NCBI GenBank assembly: GCA_019449555.1
Contig: JAGRPN010000243.1
Location: 1-32,747 of the forward strand
From: Ramlibacter sp.
GTDB taxonomy: Bacteria; Pseudomonadota; Gammaproteobacteria; Burkholderiales; Burkholderiaceae_C
Direction: 5' to 3'
DNA length: 32,747 nt
The position numbers and the translations under genes are program-made. How positions within the stretch are numbered: the first letter of the stretch is position 1; the number at the start of each line of letters is the position of its first letter. Under the pieces are notes generated by a model. The model was given only the letters and a program-made list of their open reading frames with translations, ran no database searches and had not been told where the DNA came from. Shown in pieces: positions 19,332 through 31,438 of this stretch.

Positions 19332-21076
19332 CACGCTCGCAGCCGCTCCTTCACGAAGCTGAAGATATCGGCTGCGGGCACCTTGGTGGCCGCCGCGTCG
19401 CGCCGGTGCTGGTACTCGAGCTGGCCTTCCTTGAGGCCGCGATCGGAGATCACGACCCGGTGCGGCACGCCGATCAATTCCCAGTCCGCGAACATCGCTC
19501 CGGGCCGCTCGCCCCGGTCGTCGAGCATCACATCGACGCCGCTGGCCTGCAGTTCGTCATGCAGCTGTTCGGCGGCGCGCTTGACGTCGGCGCTGCGGTC
19601 CATCCCGATCGGGCAGATCACGACCGTGAACGGCGCAATTGCATCCGGCCAGATGATGCCGCGTTCATCGTGGTTCTGTTCGATCGCCGCGGCGGGCAGC
19701 CGCGTGATGCCGATGCCGTAACACCCCATCTGCATGTGCTGCGGCTTGCCTCCCTCGTCCAGGAACGTCGCGTTCATGGCCTGGCTGTACTTGGTGCCGA
19801 GGAAAAAGACATGGCCGACCTCGATGCCGCGCTCGATCGCCAGCGTGCCCTTGCCGTCGGGCGAGAGATCGCCCTCGACGATGTTGCGCAGGTCCGCGAC
19901 CGCATCGGGCTCGGGCAGGTCGCGGCCCCAGTTCACGCCGGTGAAGTGGAAGTCCACCTCATTGGCGCCGCAGATCCAGTCGGCCATGACGGCCACTTCG
20001 CGGTCCGCGACGATCCTGACCGGCTTGCGCGGCCCGATCGGGCCTAGGTAGCCGGGGGGCGCGCCGAAATGATCCACGATCTCGGCGACGGTCGCGAAGC
20101 GAAAGCCCGCGTCCAGGCCGGCCACCTTGCCCACCTTTATCTCGTTCATGTCGTGATCGCCGCGCACGAGCAACAGCCAGACCTGCGTCTTCACGATTTC
20201 GCCGAGCTCGTTCAGGTCGTCCGTCGCGAGCACGAGCGACTTCACGGTGCCGGCGAGCGGCACCTTCAGCAACTCGGCCACCTCGCGGCAGGTGCTGCGG
20301 CTGGGCGTCGGCGTCTTCACCAGCGCTTGCCCCGCTGCCGGTCGCGGACGCTGCGGCGCGAGCGCCTCGGCCTTCTCCATGTTGGCGGCATAGTCGCTGC
20401 CCGGGCAATAGACGATCGCGTCCTCCCCCGTGGCGGCGATCACCTGGAACTCCTCGCTGAGGTCGCCGCCGATCGCGCCGCTGTCCGCCGCCACGGCGCG
20501 ATAAGTCAGGCCGAAGCGATCGAAGATGCGCCGATAAGCCCGCGCCATGTTCTCGTAGCTTGCCTTCGCTCCCGCGGCGTCGCGGTCGAAACTGTACGCA
20601 TCCTTCATGATGAATTCGCGGCTGCGCATCACGCCGAAACGAGGACGGCGCTCGTCGCGGAACTTCGTCTGGATGTGGTACAGGTTGCGCGGCAGCTGCT
20701 TGTAACTGCGCAACTCCTGCCGCGCGATGTCGGTGACCACTTCCTCACTGGTGGGCTGGATGATGAAGTCGCGGTCGTGCCGGTCTTTCACCCGCATCAG
20801 CTCGGGACCCATCTTCTCCCAGCGCCCGGTCTCCTGCCAGAACTCGGCCGGCTGCACCACGGGCATCAGCAGCTCCACCGCGCCTGCGCGGTTCATTTCC
20901 TCGCGGACGATCGCTTCGACCTTGCGGATCACCCGCAGGCCCATCGGCATGTAACTGTAGATGCCGGCGCCCAGTTTCTTGATCATGCCGGCGCGCGTCA
21001 TGAGCTGGTGACTGACGACTTCGGCGTCCGCCGGCGCTTCCTTGAGGGTGGATATGAAGAACTGGGAGGCTTTCAT
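19331..21076 (-). CDS. proS: prolyl-tRNA synthetase
   Basis: [54 protein letters not shown]..., [13 protein letters not shown], class II motifs and C-terminal anticodon-binding region. Confidence 0.97.
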   Translation of the reverse strand: MKASQFFISTLKEAPADAEVVSHQLMTRAGMIKKLGAGIYSYMPMGLRVIRKVEAIVREEMNRAGAVELLMPVVQPAEFWQETGRWEKMGPELMRVKDRHDRDFIIQPTSEEVVTDIARQELRSYKQLPRNLYHIQTKFRDERRPRFGVMRSREFIMKDAYSFDRDAAGAKASYENMARAYRRIFDRFGLTYRAVAADSGAIGGDLSEEFQVIAATGEDAIVYCPGSDYAANMEKAEALAPQRPRPAAGQALVKTPTPSRSTCREVAELLKVPLAGTVKSLVLATDDLNELGEIVKTQVWLLLVRGDHDMNEIKVGKVAGLDAGFRFATVAEIVDHFGAPPGYLGPIGPRKPVRIVADREVAVMADWICGANEVDFHFTGVNWGRDLPEPDAVADLRNIVEGDLSPDGKGTLAIERGIEVGHVFFLGTKYSQAMNATFLDEGGKPQHMQMGCYGIGITRLPAAAIEQNHDERGIIWPDAIAPFTVVICPIGMDRSADVKRAAEQLHDELQASGVDVMLDDRGERPGAMFADWELIGVPHRVVISDRGLKEGQLEYQHRRDAAATKVPAADIFSFVKERLRA

Positions 21077-21167
21077 CGATTCGGTGCGGCCGCTGGCCGT
21101 CGAGCCCTTTGCGGGCGCGCGTGGCGCCGTGCATAATGAACTCAGTTTAAAAATTTGGGGTTTGATT

Positions 21168-21818
21168 ATGCTTGACCGGGACGGCTTTCGGCCCAACGTC
21201 GGCATCGTCCTGCTCAACCAGAAAAACCAGGTGTTCTGGGGCAAGCGCATACGCACCCACAGCTGGCAGTTTCCGCAAGGCGGCATCGACCGCGGCGAGA
21301 CGCCCGAACAGGCGATGTTCCGGGAACTGCACGAGGAAATCGGGTTGAAGCCCGAGCATGTGCGCATCATTGCCCGCACCCGCGACTGGTTGCGCTATGA
21401 GGTGCCCGACCGGTACATCCGCCGCGACGCGCGCGGCCACTACAAAGGCCAGAAACAGATCTGGTTCCTGCTGCAGCTGATGGGGCAGGACTGGAACCTG
21501 AACCTGCGCGCCACCAGCCATCCGGAGTTCGACGCCTGGCGCTGGAACGAGTACTGGGTGCCGCTGGACGTCGTGGTCGAATTCAAGCGCGGTGTGTACG
21601 AGATGGCGTTGACGGAGCTGGCGCGCTTCCTGCCCCGCCACGACCACCGCAACCGCTACCTGCGCAGCGGCATGCGCGCGCGCGAACACGACAGCCATGA
21701 AGGCGCGCTGGCCCCGAACCCCGGCCCCGCCTTCGACCTGCCGCCCGGAGCCACTTTCGAGCCGGATCCGCAAGCCGGACTGCCCGCGGCGCCGCAGGAA
21801 AACAAGCATGCGGGGTAG
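21168..21818 (+). CDS. rppH: RNA pyrophosphohydrolase (NUDIX, NudH)
   Basis: [60 protein letters not shown] (Nudix box). Confidence 0.96.
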   Translation: MLDRDGFRPNVGIVLLNQKNQVFWGKRIRTHSWQFPQGGIDRGETPEQAMFRELHEEIGLKPEHVRIIARTRDWLRYEVPDRYIRRDARGHYKGQKQIWFLLQLMGQDWNLNLRATSHPEFDAWRWNEYWVPLDVVVEFKRGVYEMALTELARFLPRHDHRNRYLRSGMRAREHDSHEGALAPNPGPAFDLPPGATFEPDPQAGLPAAPQENKHAG

Positions 21819-22311
21819 CCGACTGGCGCTGTGCCTCGCGCTCGCCGCGTCGGCCGTCCACGCGCAGGTCGCACCGGTGGATCCCGACTGGCGCGAAGTC
21901 GAAGCCCCGCCGCCGCCCGCGGTCAAGGTCGATGGACTGATCCCCCTCGAGATGCCGCGCTCGAGCCTGCGATACGGAGTCGATCCCGCTTCGATCTCGT
22001 TGGGCAACGACGGGATCGTGCGCTACGTGGTGGTGGCCACCGGCGAGGGCGGCGCGCTCAACGCCCTGTACGAGGGGCTGCGCTGCGACACGGGGGAATT
22101 CAAGGTGTATGCGCGCTACAACGCCGGCAGTGGCTGGACGATCGTGAAGGATTCGGCATGGCGGGAGCTGCGCGATGCCCCGGGTTCGAGCCACGGCATG
22201 GTGATCGCTCGCAGCGGCGCGTGCGTCGGGCGCGCACCGAACCGCTCGGCCAGCCAGATCGTGCACGACCTGCGCGCGCCCGTGAACAGGCGATTCGGTC
22301 AGCCGCAGTAA
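21808..22311 (+). CDS. CNP1-like family protein, exported
   Basis: Signal peptide [20 protein letters not shown] followed by [23 protein letters not shown]...; overlaps the rppH end by 11 bp. Confidence 0.75.
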   Translation: MRGSRLALCLALAASAVHAQVAPVDPDWREVEAPPPPAVKVDGLIPLEMPRSSLRYGVDPASISLGNDGIVRYVVVATGEGGALNALYEGLRCDTGEFKVYARYNAGSGWTIVKDSAWRELRDAPGSSHGMVIARSGACVGRAPNRSASQIVHDLRAPVNRRFGQPQ

Positions 22312-22359
22312 ACGCGGCACAACCGGGTCAGCCACCGCCGCCCAAACGGCGGCCCTCGT

Positions 22360-23496
22360 CTACCGCGTCACGACCAGGTTGGTCCGATGAATGATTTCGG
22401 GCTCGGCGACGTAGCCCAGGAGGCGCTCGATCTCGGTCGAAGACTTGCGGCACAACAGGCGAGCCTCGGCGCTGGCGTAATTGGCCAGGCCGCGCGCTAT
22501 CTCGGCGCCGGCGTGATCGCGTACCGCGATCACGTCGCCGCGCGAAAATTCGCCCTCGACCGAGGTCATCCCGATCGGCAGCAGGCTCTTGCCTTCCATG
22601 CGCACCTTGGCCGCAGCGCCGTCATCCACTGTCACCGCGCCGCGCAGCTGGAGCTGGTCGGCGATCCAGCGCTTGCGCGCCTGGCTCTTGTGGGTCGGCG
22701 CGACCAATAGCGTCCCGATCTGCTCACCGCGCGCGAGGCGCAACAGGCAATCGGGCTCGCGGCCCCAGGCGATCACCGTGGAAGCGCCCGAACCCGCCGC
22801 GCGCCGGGCCGCCAGGATCTTGGTAATCATTCCGCCCTTGCCCAGTGTGGATCCGGCGCCGCCGGCCATCGTCTCGAGCGCCGGATCGCCGGCCCGCCCT
22901 TCGTGCACGAAGACGGCGCTGGGGTCCTTGCGCGGATCGGCGCTGTACAGCCCGCGCTGGTCGGTGAGGATGACAAGCGCGTCCGCGTCGACGAGGTTCG
23001 CGACGAGCGCGCCCAGCGTGTCGTTGTCGCCGAACTTGATCTCGTCGTTGACGACCGTGTCGTTCTCGTTGATGACCGGCACCACGCCCAATTGCAGCAA
23101 TGTGAGGAGGGTGGAGCGCGCGTTGAGATAGCGTTCGCGGTCGGCCAGGTCGGCGTGCGTGAGCAGCACCTGCGCCGAGCCGATGCCGTTCTCGCGCAAC
23201 TTGGTTTCGTACATGTACGCCAGCCCCATCTGCCCGACCGCGGCGGCAGCCTGCAACTCGTGGATCTGGCGCGGCCGCACCGACCAGCCCAGGCGCTTCA
23301 TGCCTTCGGCGATCGCGCCGCTGGAGACCATGATGACTTCGCGGCGGTCGCGCGCCAGCGCGGCCAGTTGCCGGCACCATTCGCCGATCGCCGCCTCATC
23401 GAGGCCTCGGCCGTCGTCGGTCACGAGGCTCGAGCCGACCTTGACCACGATGCGTCGGGCATCGCGCAATACGGTGGAGTGGTCGTTAGCGGTCAT
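22360..23496 (-). CDS. proB: glutamate 5-kinase (kinase plus PUA domain)
   Basis: [68 protein letters not shown]-terminal PUA. Confidence 0.97.
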   Translation of the reverse strand: MTANDHSTVLRDARRIVVKVGSSLVTDDGRGLDEAAIGEWCRQLAALARDRREVIMVSSGAIAEGMKRLGWSVRPRQIHELQAAAAVGQMGLAYMYETKLRENGIGSAQVLLTHADLADRERYLNARSTLLTLLQLGVVPVINENDTVVNDEIKFGDNDTLGALVANLVDADALVILTDQRGLYSADPRKDPSAVFVHEGRAGDPALETMAGGAGSTLGKGGMITKILAARRAAGSGASTVIAWGREPDCLLRLARGEQIGTLLVAPTHKSQARKRWIADQLQLRGAVTVDDGAAAKVRMEGKSLLPIGMTSVEGEFSRGDVIAVRDHAGAEIARGLANYASAEARLLCRKSSTEIERLLGYVAEPEIIHRTNLVVTR

Positions 23497-23526
23497 GCTG
23501 GAAGGACTTGCGGCGTCGCTATTATT

Positions 23527-24693
<1,167 letters not shown>

Positions 24694-24698
24694 TTACC

Positions 24699-24956
24699 TC
24701 AAGCCGGGACCACGCTCACGGTCTGCTTGTTCAATGCGCCCTTGGTCGCGAACGACACGTGGCCGTCAACCAGCGCAAACAGGGTGTGGTCCTTGCCCAG
24801 GCCGACGTTCGTGCCGGGGTGGAACCTGGTGCCACGCTGGCGCACGATGATGGAGCCGGCGCTGATCAGTTCACCGCCGAATGCCTTCACGCCGAGCATC
24901 TTGGGCTGGGAATCCCGCCCGTTTCGCGTAGAGCCGCCGCCTTTTTTCTGTGCCAT
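24699..24956 (-). CDS. rpmA: 50S ribosomal protein L27
   Basis: [52 protein letters not shown]. Confidence 0.98.
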   Translation of the reverse strand: MAQKKGGGSTRNGRDSQPKMLGVKAFGGELISAGSIIVRQRGTRFHPGTNVGLGKDHTLFALVDGHVSFATKGALNKQTVSVVPA

Positions 24957-25013
24957 TTCAGTTCCTCTTGGTCAGTCGGGGACAGAGCTGAAGGTCTGTC
25001 CCGCAAGAAATTT

Positions 25014-25325
25014 CTAACCGGCGATGGCGCCAATTTCCAGTTCCGTGAACTGCTGGCGATGGCCCTGGCGTTTTTGATAGTGCTTGCGACGGCGCATCTT
25101 GAAGATGCGAACCTTGTCGTGCTTGCCGTGCGCCACCACAGTGGCTTTCACAGTCGCGCCGGACACCAGGGGTGTGCCGATCCTGATCTCGCTGCCGTTG
25201 CCGACGGCCAGAACCTGGTCGATCACGATTTCCTGGCCTACGTCCGCAGCAATCTGTTCTACTTTGATTTTTTCGCCGGAAGCAACGCGATACTGCTTGC
25301 CCCCGGTTTTTATGACCGCGTACAT
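25014..25325 (-). CDS. rplU: 50S ribosomal protein L21
   Basis: [30 protein letters not shown]...[24 protein letters not shown]. Confidence 0.98.
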   Translation of the reverse strand: MYAVIKTGGKQYRVASGEKIKVEQIAADVGQEIVIDQVLAVGNGSEIRIGTPLVSGATVKATVVAHGKHDKVRIFKMRRRKHYQKRQGHRQQFTELEIGAIAG

Positions 25326-25346
25326 GTTGACCTCTGATTCGAGAAG

Positions 25347-25370
25347 CTCCGCGGAAGGATTTCCGCAGAG
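25347..25370 (-). promoter_or_regulatory. 5' leader hairpin of rplU mRNA
   Basis: Transcript strand CUCUGCGGAA-AUCC-UUCCGCGGAG: 10 bp stem with one G-U wobble, just upstream of the AGAGG ribosome-binding-like site. Confidence 0.6.
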
Positions 25371-25376
25371 CCCAAT

Positions 25377-25385
25377 ACTATAGCA
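25377..25385 (-). promoter_or_regulatory. putative extended -10 promoter of rplU (TGC-TATAGT)
   Basis: Minus strand reads TGCTATAGT; the predicted start site is at about 25370-25371. The -35 region is weak. Confidence 0.45.
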
Positions 25386-25475
25386 TAGTTCGCGGTTACT
25401 CACCCCGCCGACCCGGCGGGCCGGCCCCCGGCCGGGCCTCCTTTCTATAATCGGCCAACTCTCCCGCCGTTCGCC

Positions 25476-26453
25476 TTGACCTCCTCCACCAGCAACTCCG
25501 TGCTTTCGCTGATCGCAGACGACATGCTCGAGGTCGACGCGGTGATCGCGCGCCGGCTGGCTTCGGGCGTGCCACTGGTCGGCGAAGTTTCCCGTTACAT
25601 CATCTCGGCCGGGGGCAAGCGGCTGCGCCCCGCCCTGCTGCTCCTGATCTCGCGCACGCTCGGTTACGACGGGCCGCAACGCTTCAATCTGGCTGCGGTC
25701 GTCGAGTTCATCCATACGGCCACGCTGCTGCACGACGACGTGGTGGACGAATCCACGCTCAGGCGGGGGCGCGCGACGGCCAACGAAAGCTTCGGCAATC
25801 CAGCGAGCGTGCTGGTCGGCGATTTCCTGTACTCGCGGGCTTTCCAGATGATGGTGGGCGCCGGCCAGATGCGGATCATGGAGATCCTGGCCGACGCGAC
25901 GAACGTGATCGCCGAGGGCGAGGTGCTGCAGCTGATGAACATGCACGACGCGGGCCTCGACGAGATCGGGTACCTGCGGGTCATCCGCTCGAAGACCGCC
26001 AAGCTGTTCGAGGCCAGTGCCCGGCTCGGCGCGGTGCTGGCGCAGGCGGAGCCGGCCCTGGAGGATGCCTGCGCCGATTACGGCCGGGCGCTGGGCACGG
26101 CCTTCCAGGTGATCGACGACGTGCTCGACTACGACGGTGACGCCGTCGTCATGGGCAAGAACCTCGGCGACGACTTACGCGAAGGCAAGGCGACGCTGCC
26201 GCTGATCGCCGCGATGAAACGGGGCACGGGCGAGCAGCGCGACGTGATTCGCAAGGCCATCGAGAGCGGCGGCGTCGCGGAGCTGGATCGCATCGTCGCC
26301 ATCGTCAAGGAAACGGGGGCGCTGGAGGTCACGCGAGTCGCAGCGGCGGCCGAAGCGACACTGGCGATCGAAGCTGCACGCAAGCTTCCCGACAATGTGT
26401 TCAGCCGGGGTTTGCTACAATTGGCGGCTCAATTGCTGCAGCGTCGCAACTGA
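25476..26453 (+). CDS. ispB: polyprenyl (octaprenyl) diphosphate synthase
   Basis: First Asp-rich motif [20 protein letters not shown], second [23 protein letters not shown] start assumed. Confidence 0.94.
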   Translation: MTSSTSNSVLSLIADDMLEVDAVIARRLASGVPLVGEVSRYIISAGGKRLRPALLLLISRTLGYDGPQRFNLAAVVEFIHTATLLHDDVVDESTLRRGRATANESFGNPASVLVGDFLYSRAFQMMVGAGQMRIMEILADATNVIAEGEVLQLMNMHDAGLDEIGYLRVIRSKTAKLFEASARLGAVLAQAEPALEDACADYGRALGTAFQVIDDVLDYDGDAVVMGKNLGDDLREGKATLPLIAAMKRGTGEQRDVIRKAIESGGVAELDRIVAIVKETGALEVTRVAAAAEATLAIEAARKLPDNVFSRGLLQLAAQLLQRRN

Positions 26454-26484
26454 TCGAATCAGGATCGCGGCGCGGGCCGGCAAA

Positions 26485-26561
26485 CGGGGTGTAGCTTAGC
26501 CTGGTAGAGCGCTACGTTCGGGACGTAGAGGCCGGAGGTTCGAATCCTCTCACCCCGACCA
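26485..26561 (+). tRNA. tRNA-Pro (anticodon CGG)
   Basis: CGGGGTG/CACCCCG acceptor stem, anticodon arm CTACG-TTCGGGA-CGTAG, T-arm GGAGG-TTCGAAT-CCTCT, encoded CCA. Confidence 0.96.
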
Positions 26562-26959
26562 GATTCCCATCTTTCCGCACTGCTGCGCACGCGGCACTTG
26601 GCAATGTCTGTTGCGCATCGGCTTGCGCGCTCTCGCGCTTTTCCATCGATCAGACGCGAGCCTGGCACGCGGTAAATTCGTGACGAATTGTTGCGCAGCC
26701 GTCGTGAAGACGCGCGTGCGCGGCAGGTAAACGCGCTCGGGCGAAATCGCGGCCTGCCAGAGGTGCGCCCCGGAAATCGGCTCGTCGATGCCTGCTCGAA
26801 TTTGACCCGCGATCGCCCCACGTTTTCCCGCGTGACATCCTGCCAACGCGCGCGCGCCAAATACCAGCTGAGCAATTTACAGCCCCAGGGCAATCAGCGA
26901 TGATAGGCAGCGGTTTCTCTTACAAAAGTTCGAGTCCCGTTTCACACATTTTTCCGCCC

Positions 26960-28696
26960 ATGGCCGCTGTCGACCCGCTTGTTGCTGAAGCCCCCGCTAT
27001 GGCGCTTCCCGGCTTGGCACGGGCGCTCATCTCGGCCGGCAAGCTCGGGCAGAAATCCGCGGAGGAGATTTCCCGCAAGGCACGCGCCAACCGGAACAGT
27101 TTCATCGCCTAACAGACCGGATCGGGGGCGGTGTCCGCTTCGGTCCTCGCGCACACGATGTCGACCGCATTCGGCGCGCCGCTGCTCGACCTGGATGCGA
27201 TCGACCTGCAGCGCCTGCCGAAGAACTTGCTGGACAACAAGATCTGCCAGGCCTTCCGGGTCGTCGTTCTCAGCAAGCGCAACAACCGCCTGATCGTCGC
27301 GACCGCCGATCCGTCCGACCAGCAGGCAGGCGAGAAGATCAAATTCGCCACCCAGATGGGCGTGGACTGGATCATCGCGGAGTACGACAAGCTGACCAAG
27401 ATGGTCGAGGCGGCCACGGCCAGCACCGCCGAGGCGATGGACAACATCATCGGCGAGGAATTCGAGTTCGACGAATCCTCGATCGAAGCGTCCGCCATCG
27501 ACGACAACGACGCAGCCAGCTCGGAGGTCGAGGACGCACCGGTCGTCAAGTTCCTGCACAAGATGCTGCTGGATGCGTTCAGCATGCGCGCCTCGGACCT
27601 GCATTTCGAGCCTTACGAAACCAATTACCGGGTGCGTTTCCGCATCGACGGCGAATTGCGGGAAATCGCCTCGCCGCCGGTGGCGATCAAGGACAAGCTG
27701 GCGTCGCGCATCAAGGTCATTTCCCGGATGGACATCTCGGAAAAACGCGTGCCGCAGGACGGCAAGATGAAGCTCAAGATCGGCCCGGACCGCGTGATCG
27801 ATTTCCGGGTCAGCACCTTGCCTACGCTCTTCGGCGAGAAGATCGTGATCCGGATCCTGGACCCCAGCAGTGCACGACTGGGGATCGAGGCCCTCGGTTA
27901 CGAAGCGGAGGAAAAGGCCAGGCTGCTGGACGCGGTAAGCCGGCCCTACGGCATGGTCCTCGTCACGGGCCCGACCGGTTCGGGCAAGACGGTGTCGCTG
28001 TACACCTGCCTGAACCTGTTGAACAAGCCGGGCGTGAACATTTCGACAGCGGAAGATCCGTCTGAAATCAACATGCCCGGAGTGAACCAGGTCAATGTCA
28101 ACGAAAAGGCCGGCCTCACCTTCGCGGCGGCGCTCAAATCGTTCCTGCGCCAGGACCCGGACGTGATCATGGTCGGTGAAATCCGCGACCTGGAAACCGC
28201 CGACATCGCGATCAAGGCCGCCCAGACGGGGCACCTGGTGCTGAGCACACTGCACACGAACGACGCGCCGACCACGCTCACGCGCATGCGCAACATGGGC
28301 ATCGCGCCGTTCAACATCGCCTCCAGCGTCATCCTGATCACGGCCCAGCGGCTGGCGCGCCGGCTTTGCCCGACTTGCAAGGTGCCGGCGGACATCCCGC
28401 AGGAAACGCTGGTGGAAGCGGGATTCGCCGAGGAGGACGTCGACGGCAGCTGGACGCCTTACCGGCCGGTGGGCTGTTCCGCATGCAACAATGGCTACAA
28501 GGGGCGGGTCGGCATCTACCAGGTCATGCCGATCAGCGAGGACATCCAGCGCATCATCCTGGCCGACGGCAGCGCGCTGGAAATCGCCAAGCAGGCCGAA
28601 CGCGAAGGGGTCAAGAGCTTGCGGCAGTCCGGGCTCTACAAGGTGAAATTGGGCGTCACTTCGCTCGAAGAGGTGCTGGGCTGCACCAATGCATAA
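26960..28696 (+). pseudogene. pilB: type IV pilus assembly ATPase PilB, interrupted by in-frame TAA at 27110-27112 (codon 51)
   Basis: MAAVDPLVAEAPAMALPGLARALISAGKLGQKSAEEISRKARANRNSFIA*QTGSGAVSASVLAHT... continues in the same frame through GPTGSGKTVSLYT (Walker A) to CPTCK...CSACNNGYKGRVGIYQ. Alternative start GTG 27131. Confidence 0.8.
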
Positions 28697-28719
28697 ACAG
28701 CAGTTAGAGGAGTACCCGC

Positions 28720-29934
28720 ATGGCCACGGCCGCAACCAAAGTCACTGAATTCGTGTTCGAGTGGGAGGGGCGCGACCGCAATGGCAAGCAGGTCCGCGGC
28801 GAGACGCGCGCGGCCGGCGAATTCCAGGTCCTGTCCTCGCTGCGCCGGCAGGGCGTCTCTCCCACCAAGGTCAAGAAGCGGCGGATGCGCTCGGGCGCGA
28901 AAATCAAGCCCAAGGACATCGCGATCTTCACGCGGCAACTCGCGACGATGATGAAGGCCGGCGTGCCGCTGCTGCAGGCGTTCGACATCGTGGGCCGGGG
29001 CAACGCCAACGCGAGCGTGACCAAACTGCTCAACGACGTGCGCACCGATGTCGAGACGGGCACTTCGTTGTCCTCGGCTTTCCGCAAGTACCCGCTGTAT
29101 TTCGACAGCCTGTACTGCAACCTGGTTGAAGCCGGCGAGGCGGCGGGTATCCTGGAAGCGCTGCTGGACCGGCTGGCGGTCTACATGGAAAAGACCGAAG
29201 GCATCAAGTCCAAGATCAAGTCGGCGTTGATGTACCCGATTTCGGTCGTCGTGGTCGCCTTCGTGGTGGTGGCGGTCATCATGATCTTCGTGATCCCGGC
29301 CTTCAAGGAAGTGTTCAGCTCGTTCGGCGCAGACCTGCCCGGCCCCACGCTGGTCGTGATCGCCATCAGCGAGTTCTTCGTCAAGTACTGGTGGCTGATC
29401 TTCGGCGGCATCGGCGGCGGCCTGTACTTCTTCATGCAGGCCTGGAAACGCAGCGAGAACATGCAGAAATTCATGGATCGCCTGTTGCTCAAGGTGCCGA
29501 TCTTCGGGCTCCTGATCTACAAGTCGGTGATCGCACGCTGGACGCGTACGCTTTCGACCATGTTCGCGGCCGGCGTGCCGCTGGTGGAAGCGCTCGACTC
29601 GGTCGGCGGAGCCTCCGGCAATTCCGTCTACGCCATGGCCACCGAGAAGATCCAGATGGAGGTCTCCACCGGCACCAGCCTCACGGCGGCCATGCAGAAT
29701 GCGAACGTTTTCCCGACCATGGTGCTGCAGATGTGCGCCATCGGCGAGGAGTCGGGCTCGCTCGACCATATGCTGGGCAAGGCGGCGGATTTCTACGAGG
29801 CCGAGGTGGACGACATGGTGGCCGGACTGTCGAGCCTGATGGAGCCTATCATCATCGTGTTCCTGGGCGGGCTGATCGGCGGCATCGTGATCTCCATGTA
29901 CCTGCCCATCTTCAAGCTCGGGCAGGTCGTGTGA
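28720..29934 (+). CDS. pilC: type IV pilus inner membrane protein PilC (type II secretion F family)
   Basis: KPKDIAIFTRQLATMMKAGVPLLQAFDIVGRG, LVEAGEAAGILEALLDRLAVYMEKTE, MCAIGEESGSLDHMLGKAADFYE. Confidence 0.96.
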   Translation: MATAATKVTEFVFEWEGRDRNGKQVRGETRAAGEFQVLSSLRRQGVSPTKVKKRRMRSGAKIKPKDIAIFTRQLATMMKAGVPLLQAFDIVGRGNANASVTKLLNDVRTDVETGTSLSSAFRKYPLYFDSLYCNLVEAGEAAGILEALLDRLAVYMEKTEGIKSKIKSALMYPISVVVVAFVVVAVIMIFVIPAFKEVFSSFGADLPGPTLVVIAISEFFVKYWWLIFGGIGGGLYFFMQAWKRSENMQKFMDRLLLKVPIFGLLIYKSVIARWTRTLSTMFAAGVPLVEALDSVGGASGNSVYAMATEKIQMEVSTGTSLTAAMQNANVFPTMVLQMCAIGEESGSLDHMLGKAADFYEAEVDDMVAGLSSLMEPIIIVFLGGLIGGIVISMYLPIFKLGQVV

Positions 29935-29944
29935 GCGGGCGCTG

Positions 29945-30787
29945 ATGATTGTTTCTCCCATGATCGATGCCGGCGCCGCCGGCATCCTCGGACTGCTCGT
30001 GGGCAGTTTCCTCAACGTGGTGATCTATCGCGTGCCCAAGATCCTCGAGCGGCAGTGGGCGGCCGAATGCGCCGAACTGGCGGGCGGAGCCCCGCAAGAG
30101 GCACCGCCGTTCAACCTGGTCACGCCCCGCTCGCTTTGCCGCCAGTGCGGGCACATGATCCGCTGGTACGAGAACGTGCCGATCCTGAGCTATCTCGTGC
30201 TGCGCGGCAAATGCTCGGCTTGCAGCGCGCCGATCGGACTGCGGTATCCGCTGGTGGAGCTTGCCACCGCGGCGCTATTTTTCTTTTCGATCCTGCATTG
30301 GGGCGCCACCCCGGCGGGAGCCGTCTGGTGCGGCTTTTCCGCCGCGATCGTGGTCCTGGCCCTGATCGACTGGGACACCACCCTGCTGCCGGACGACGTC
30401 ACGCTGCCGCTGCTGTGGGCGGGGCTGATCGCCGCGGCGCTGCGCTGGACGCCCGTCGCGCTGCCGCACGCGCTGTGGGGCGCAGTGGCCGGTTATCTTT
30501 CCTTGTGGCTGGTCTATCACGCCTTCAAGCTGCTGACCGGAAAGGAGGGGATGGGCCATGGCGATTTCAAGCTGTTCGCCGCCCTGGGAGCCTGGTTCGG
30601 CTGGACCGCGCTCGTGCCGATCATCCTGATGGCGTCGGTGATCGGCGCCGCGGTCGGCATCGGGATGAAGCTGTCCAGCGGCTTGCGCGAGGGCGGCTAC
30701 GTGCCGTTCGGCCCGTTCCTGGCCGGGGCGGGACTGACGGCCATGATCTTCGGGCCGGGTTCGATCCTGGCGGCGATCGGGCTCTGA
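29945..30787 (+). CDS. pilD: prepilin peptidase (type 4)
   Basis: GLLVGSFLNVVIYRVP, CRQCGHMIRWYENVPILSYLVLRGKCSAC, GMGHGDFKLFAALGAWFGW. Confidence 0.96.
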   Translation: MIVSPMIDAGAAGILGLLVGSFLNVVIYRVPKILERQWAAECAELAGGAPQEAPPFNLVTPRSLCRQCGHMIRWYENVPILSYLVLRGKCSACSAPIGLRYPLVELATAALFFFSILHWGATPAGAVWCGFSAAIVVLALIDWDTTLLPDDVTLPLLWAGLIAAALRWTPVALPHALWGAVAGYLSLWLVYHAFKLLTGKEGMGHGDFKLFAALGAWFGWTALVPIILMASVIGAAVGIGMKLSSGLREGGYVPFGPFLAGAGLTAMIFGPGSILAAIGL

Positions 30788-30835
30788 CATGGAAGCGCCG
30801 GACCGATCGACTGTGGCTGGCCCTCGGAGCGCCTG

Positions 30836-31438
30836 ATGGCCATCCGGGTCGGCCTGACGGGCGGCATCGGCAGCGGCAAGAGCACCGTGCTGCAGATGCT
30901 GGCCCAGGCGGGCGCGGCAACCATCGATGCCGACGCGATCTCGCGCGGCACCACCGCGGCGGGCGGGTCGGCGATTGCCGGCATCGCCGAGCGGTTCGGG
31001 AGCGACTTCATCACGCCCGAGGGCGCACTGGATCGCGAGCGCATGCGCGCACATGCCTATGCCAGCCCGGATGCGCGCAGACAGCTGGAGGAGATCATCC
31101 ATCCACTGGTGGGAGAGGAAAGCGCGCGGCAGGTCCACGCTGCGCTGCTGGCCGGCGTGCGATGCATTGTGTTCGATATTCCGCTGCTGGTCGAATCCGG
31201 CCGGTGGCGAGCCCAGGTGGACCGCGTGCTCGTGGTCGACTGCCGGGCGCAGACCCAGGTCGACCGGGTGATTGCGCGCAGCGGCCTGAAGCCCGAGGAC
31301 GTGCGCTCGATCATCGCGGCACAAGCACCCCGCGAATTGCGGTTGGCGGCCGCCGATTACGTGATCTGCAACGAGGGGCTGTCGCTCGACCAACTGCGTG
31401 ACAAGGTGGTACAGACGGCGCGGCGCTTCGGGCTATGA
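30836..31438 (+). CDS. coaE: dephospho-CoA kinase
   Basis: MAIRVGLTGGIGSGKSTVLQMLAQAGAATIDADAISR; FDIPLLVESGRW. Confidence 0.96.
   Translation: MAIRVGLTGGIGSGKSTVLQMLAQAGAATIDADAISRGTTAAGGSAIAGIAERFGSDFITPEGALDRERMRAHAYASPDARRQLEEIIHPLVGEESARQVHAALLAGVRCIVFDIPLLVESGRWRAQVDRVLVVDCRAQTQVDRVIARSGLKPEDVRSIIAAQAPRELRLAAADYVICNEGLSLDQLRDKVVQTARRFGL

Noticed and set aside
22335-22353. Hairpin GCCGCC-caaac-GGCGGC between the CNP1-like gene and proB
   Set aside because: Only a 6 bp GC stem without a U-tract; may be a weak terminator but not supportable.
26658-26680. Possible sigma54 promoter (CTGGCACGCGGTAAATTC) upstream of pilB
   Set aside because: The -24 half looks right but there is no GC/TTGC at the expected -12 spacing.
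30055-31401. 448 aa plus-strand ORF in the pilD-coaE region
   Set aside because: Alternative frame of pilD and coaE, with low-complexity R/G/A composition and no recognisable domain.
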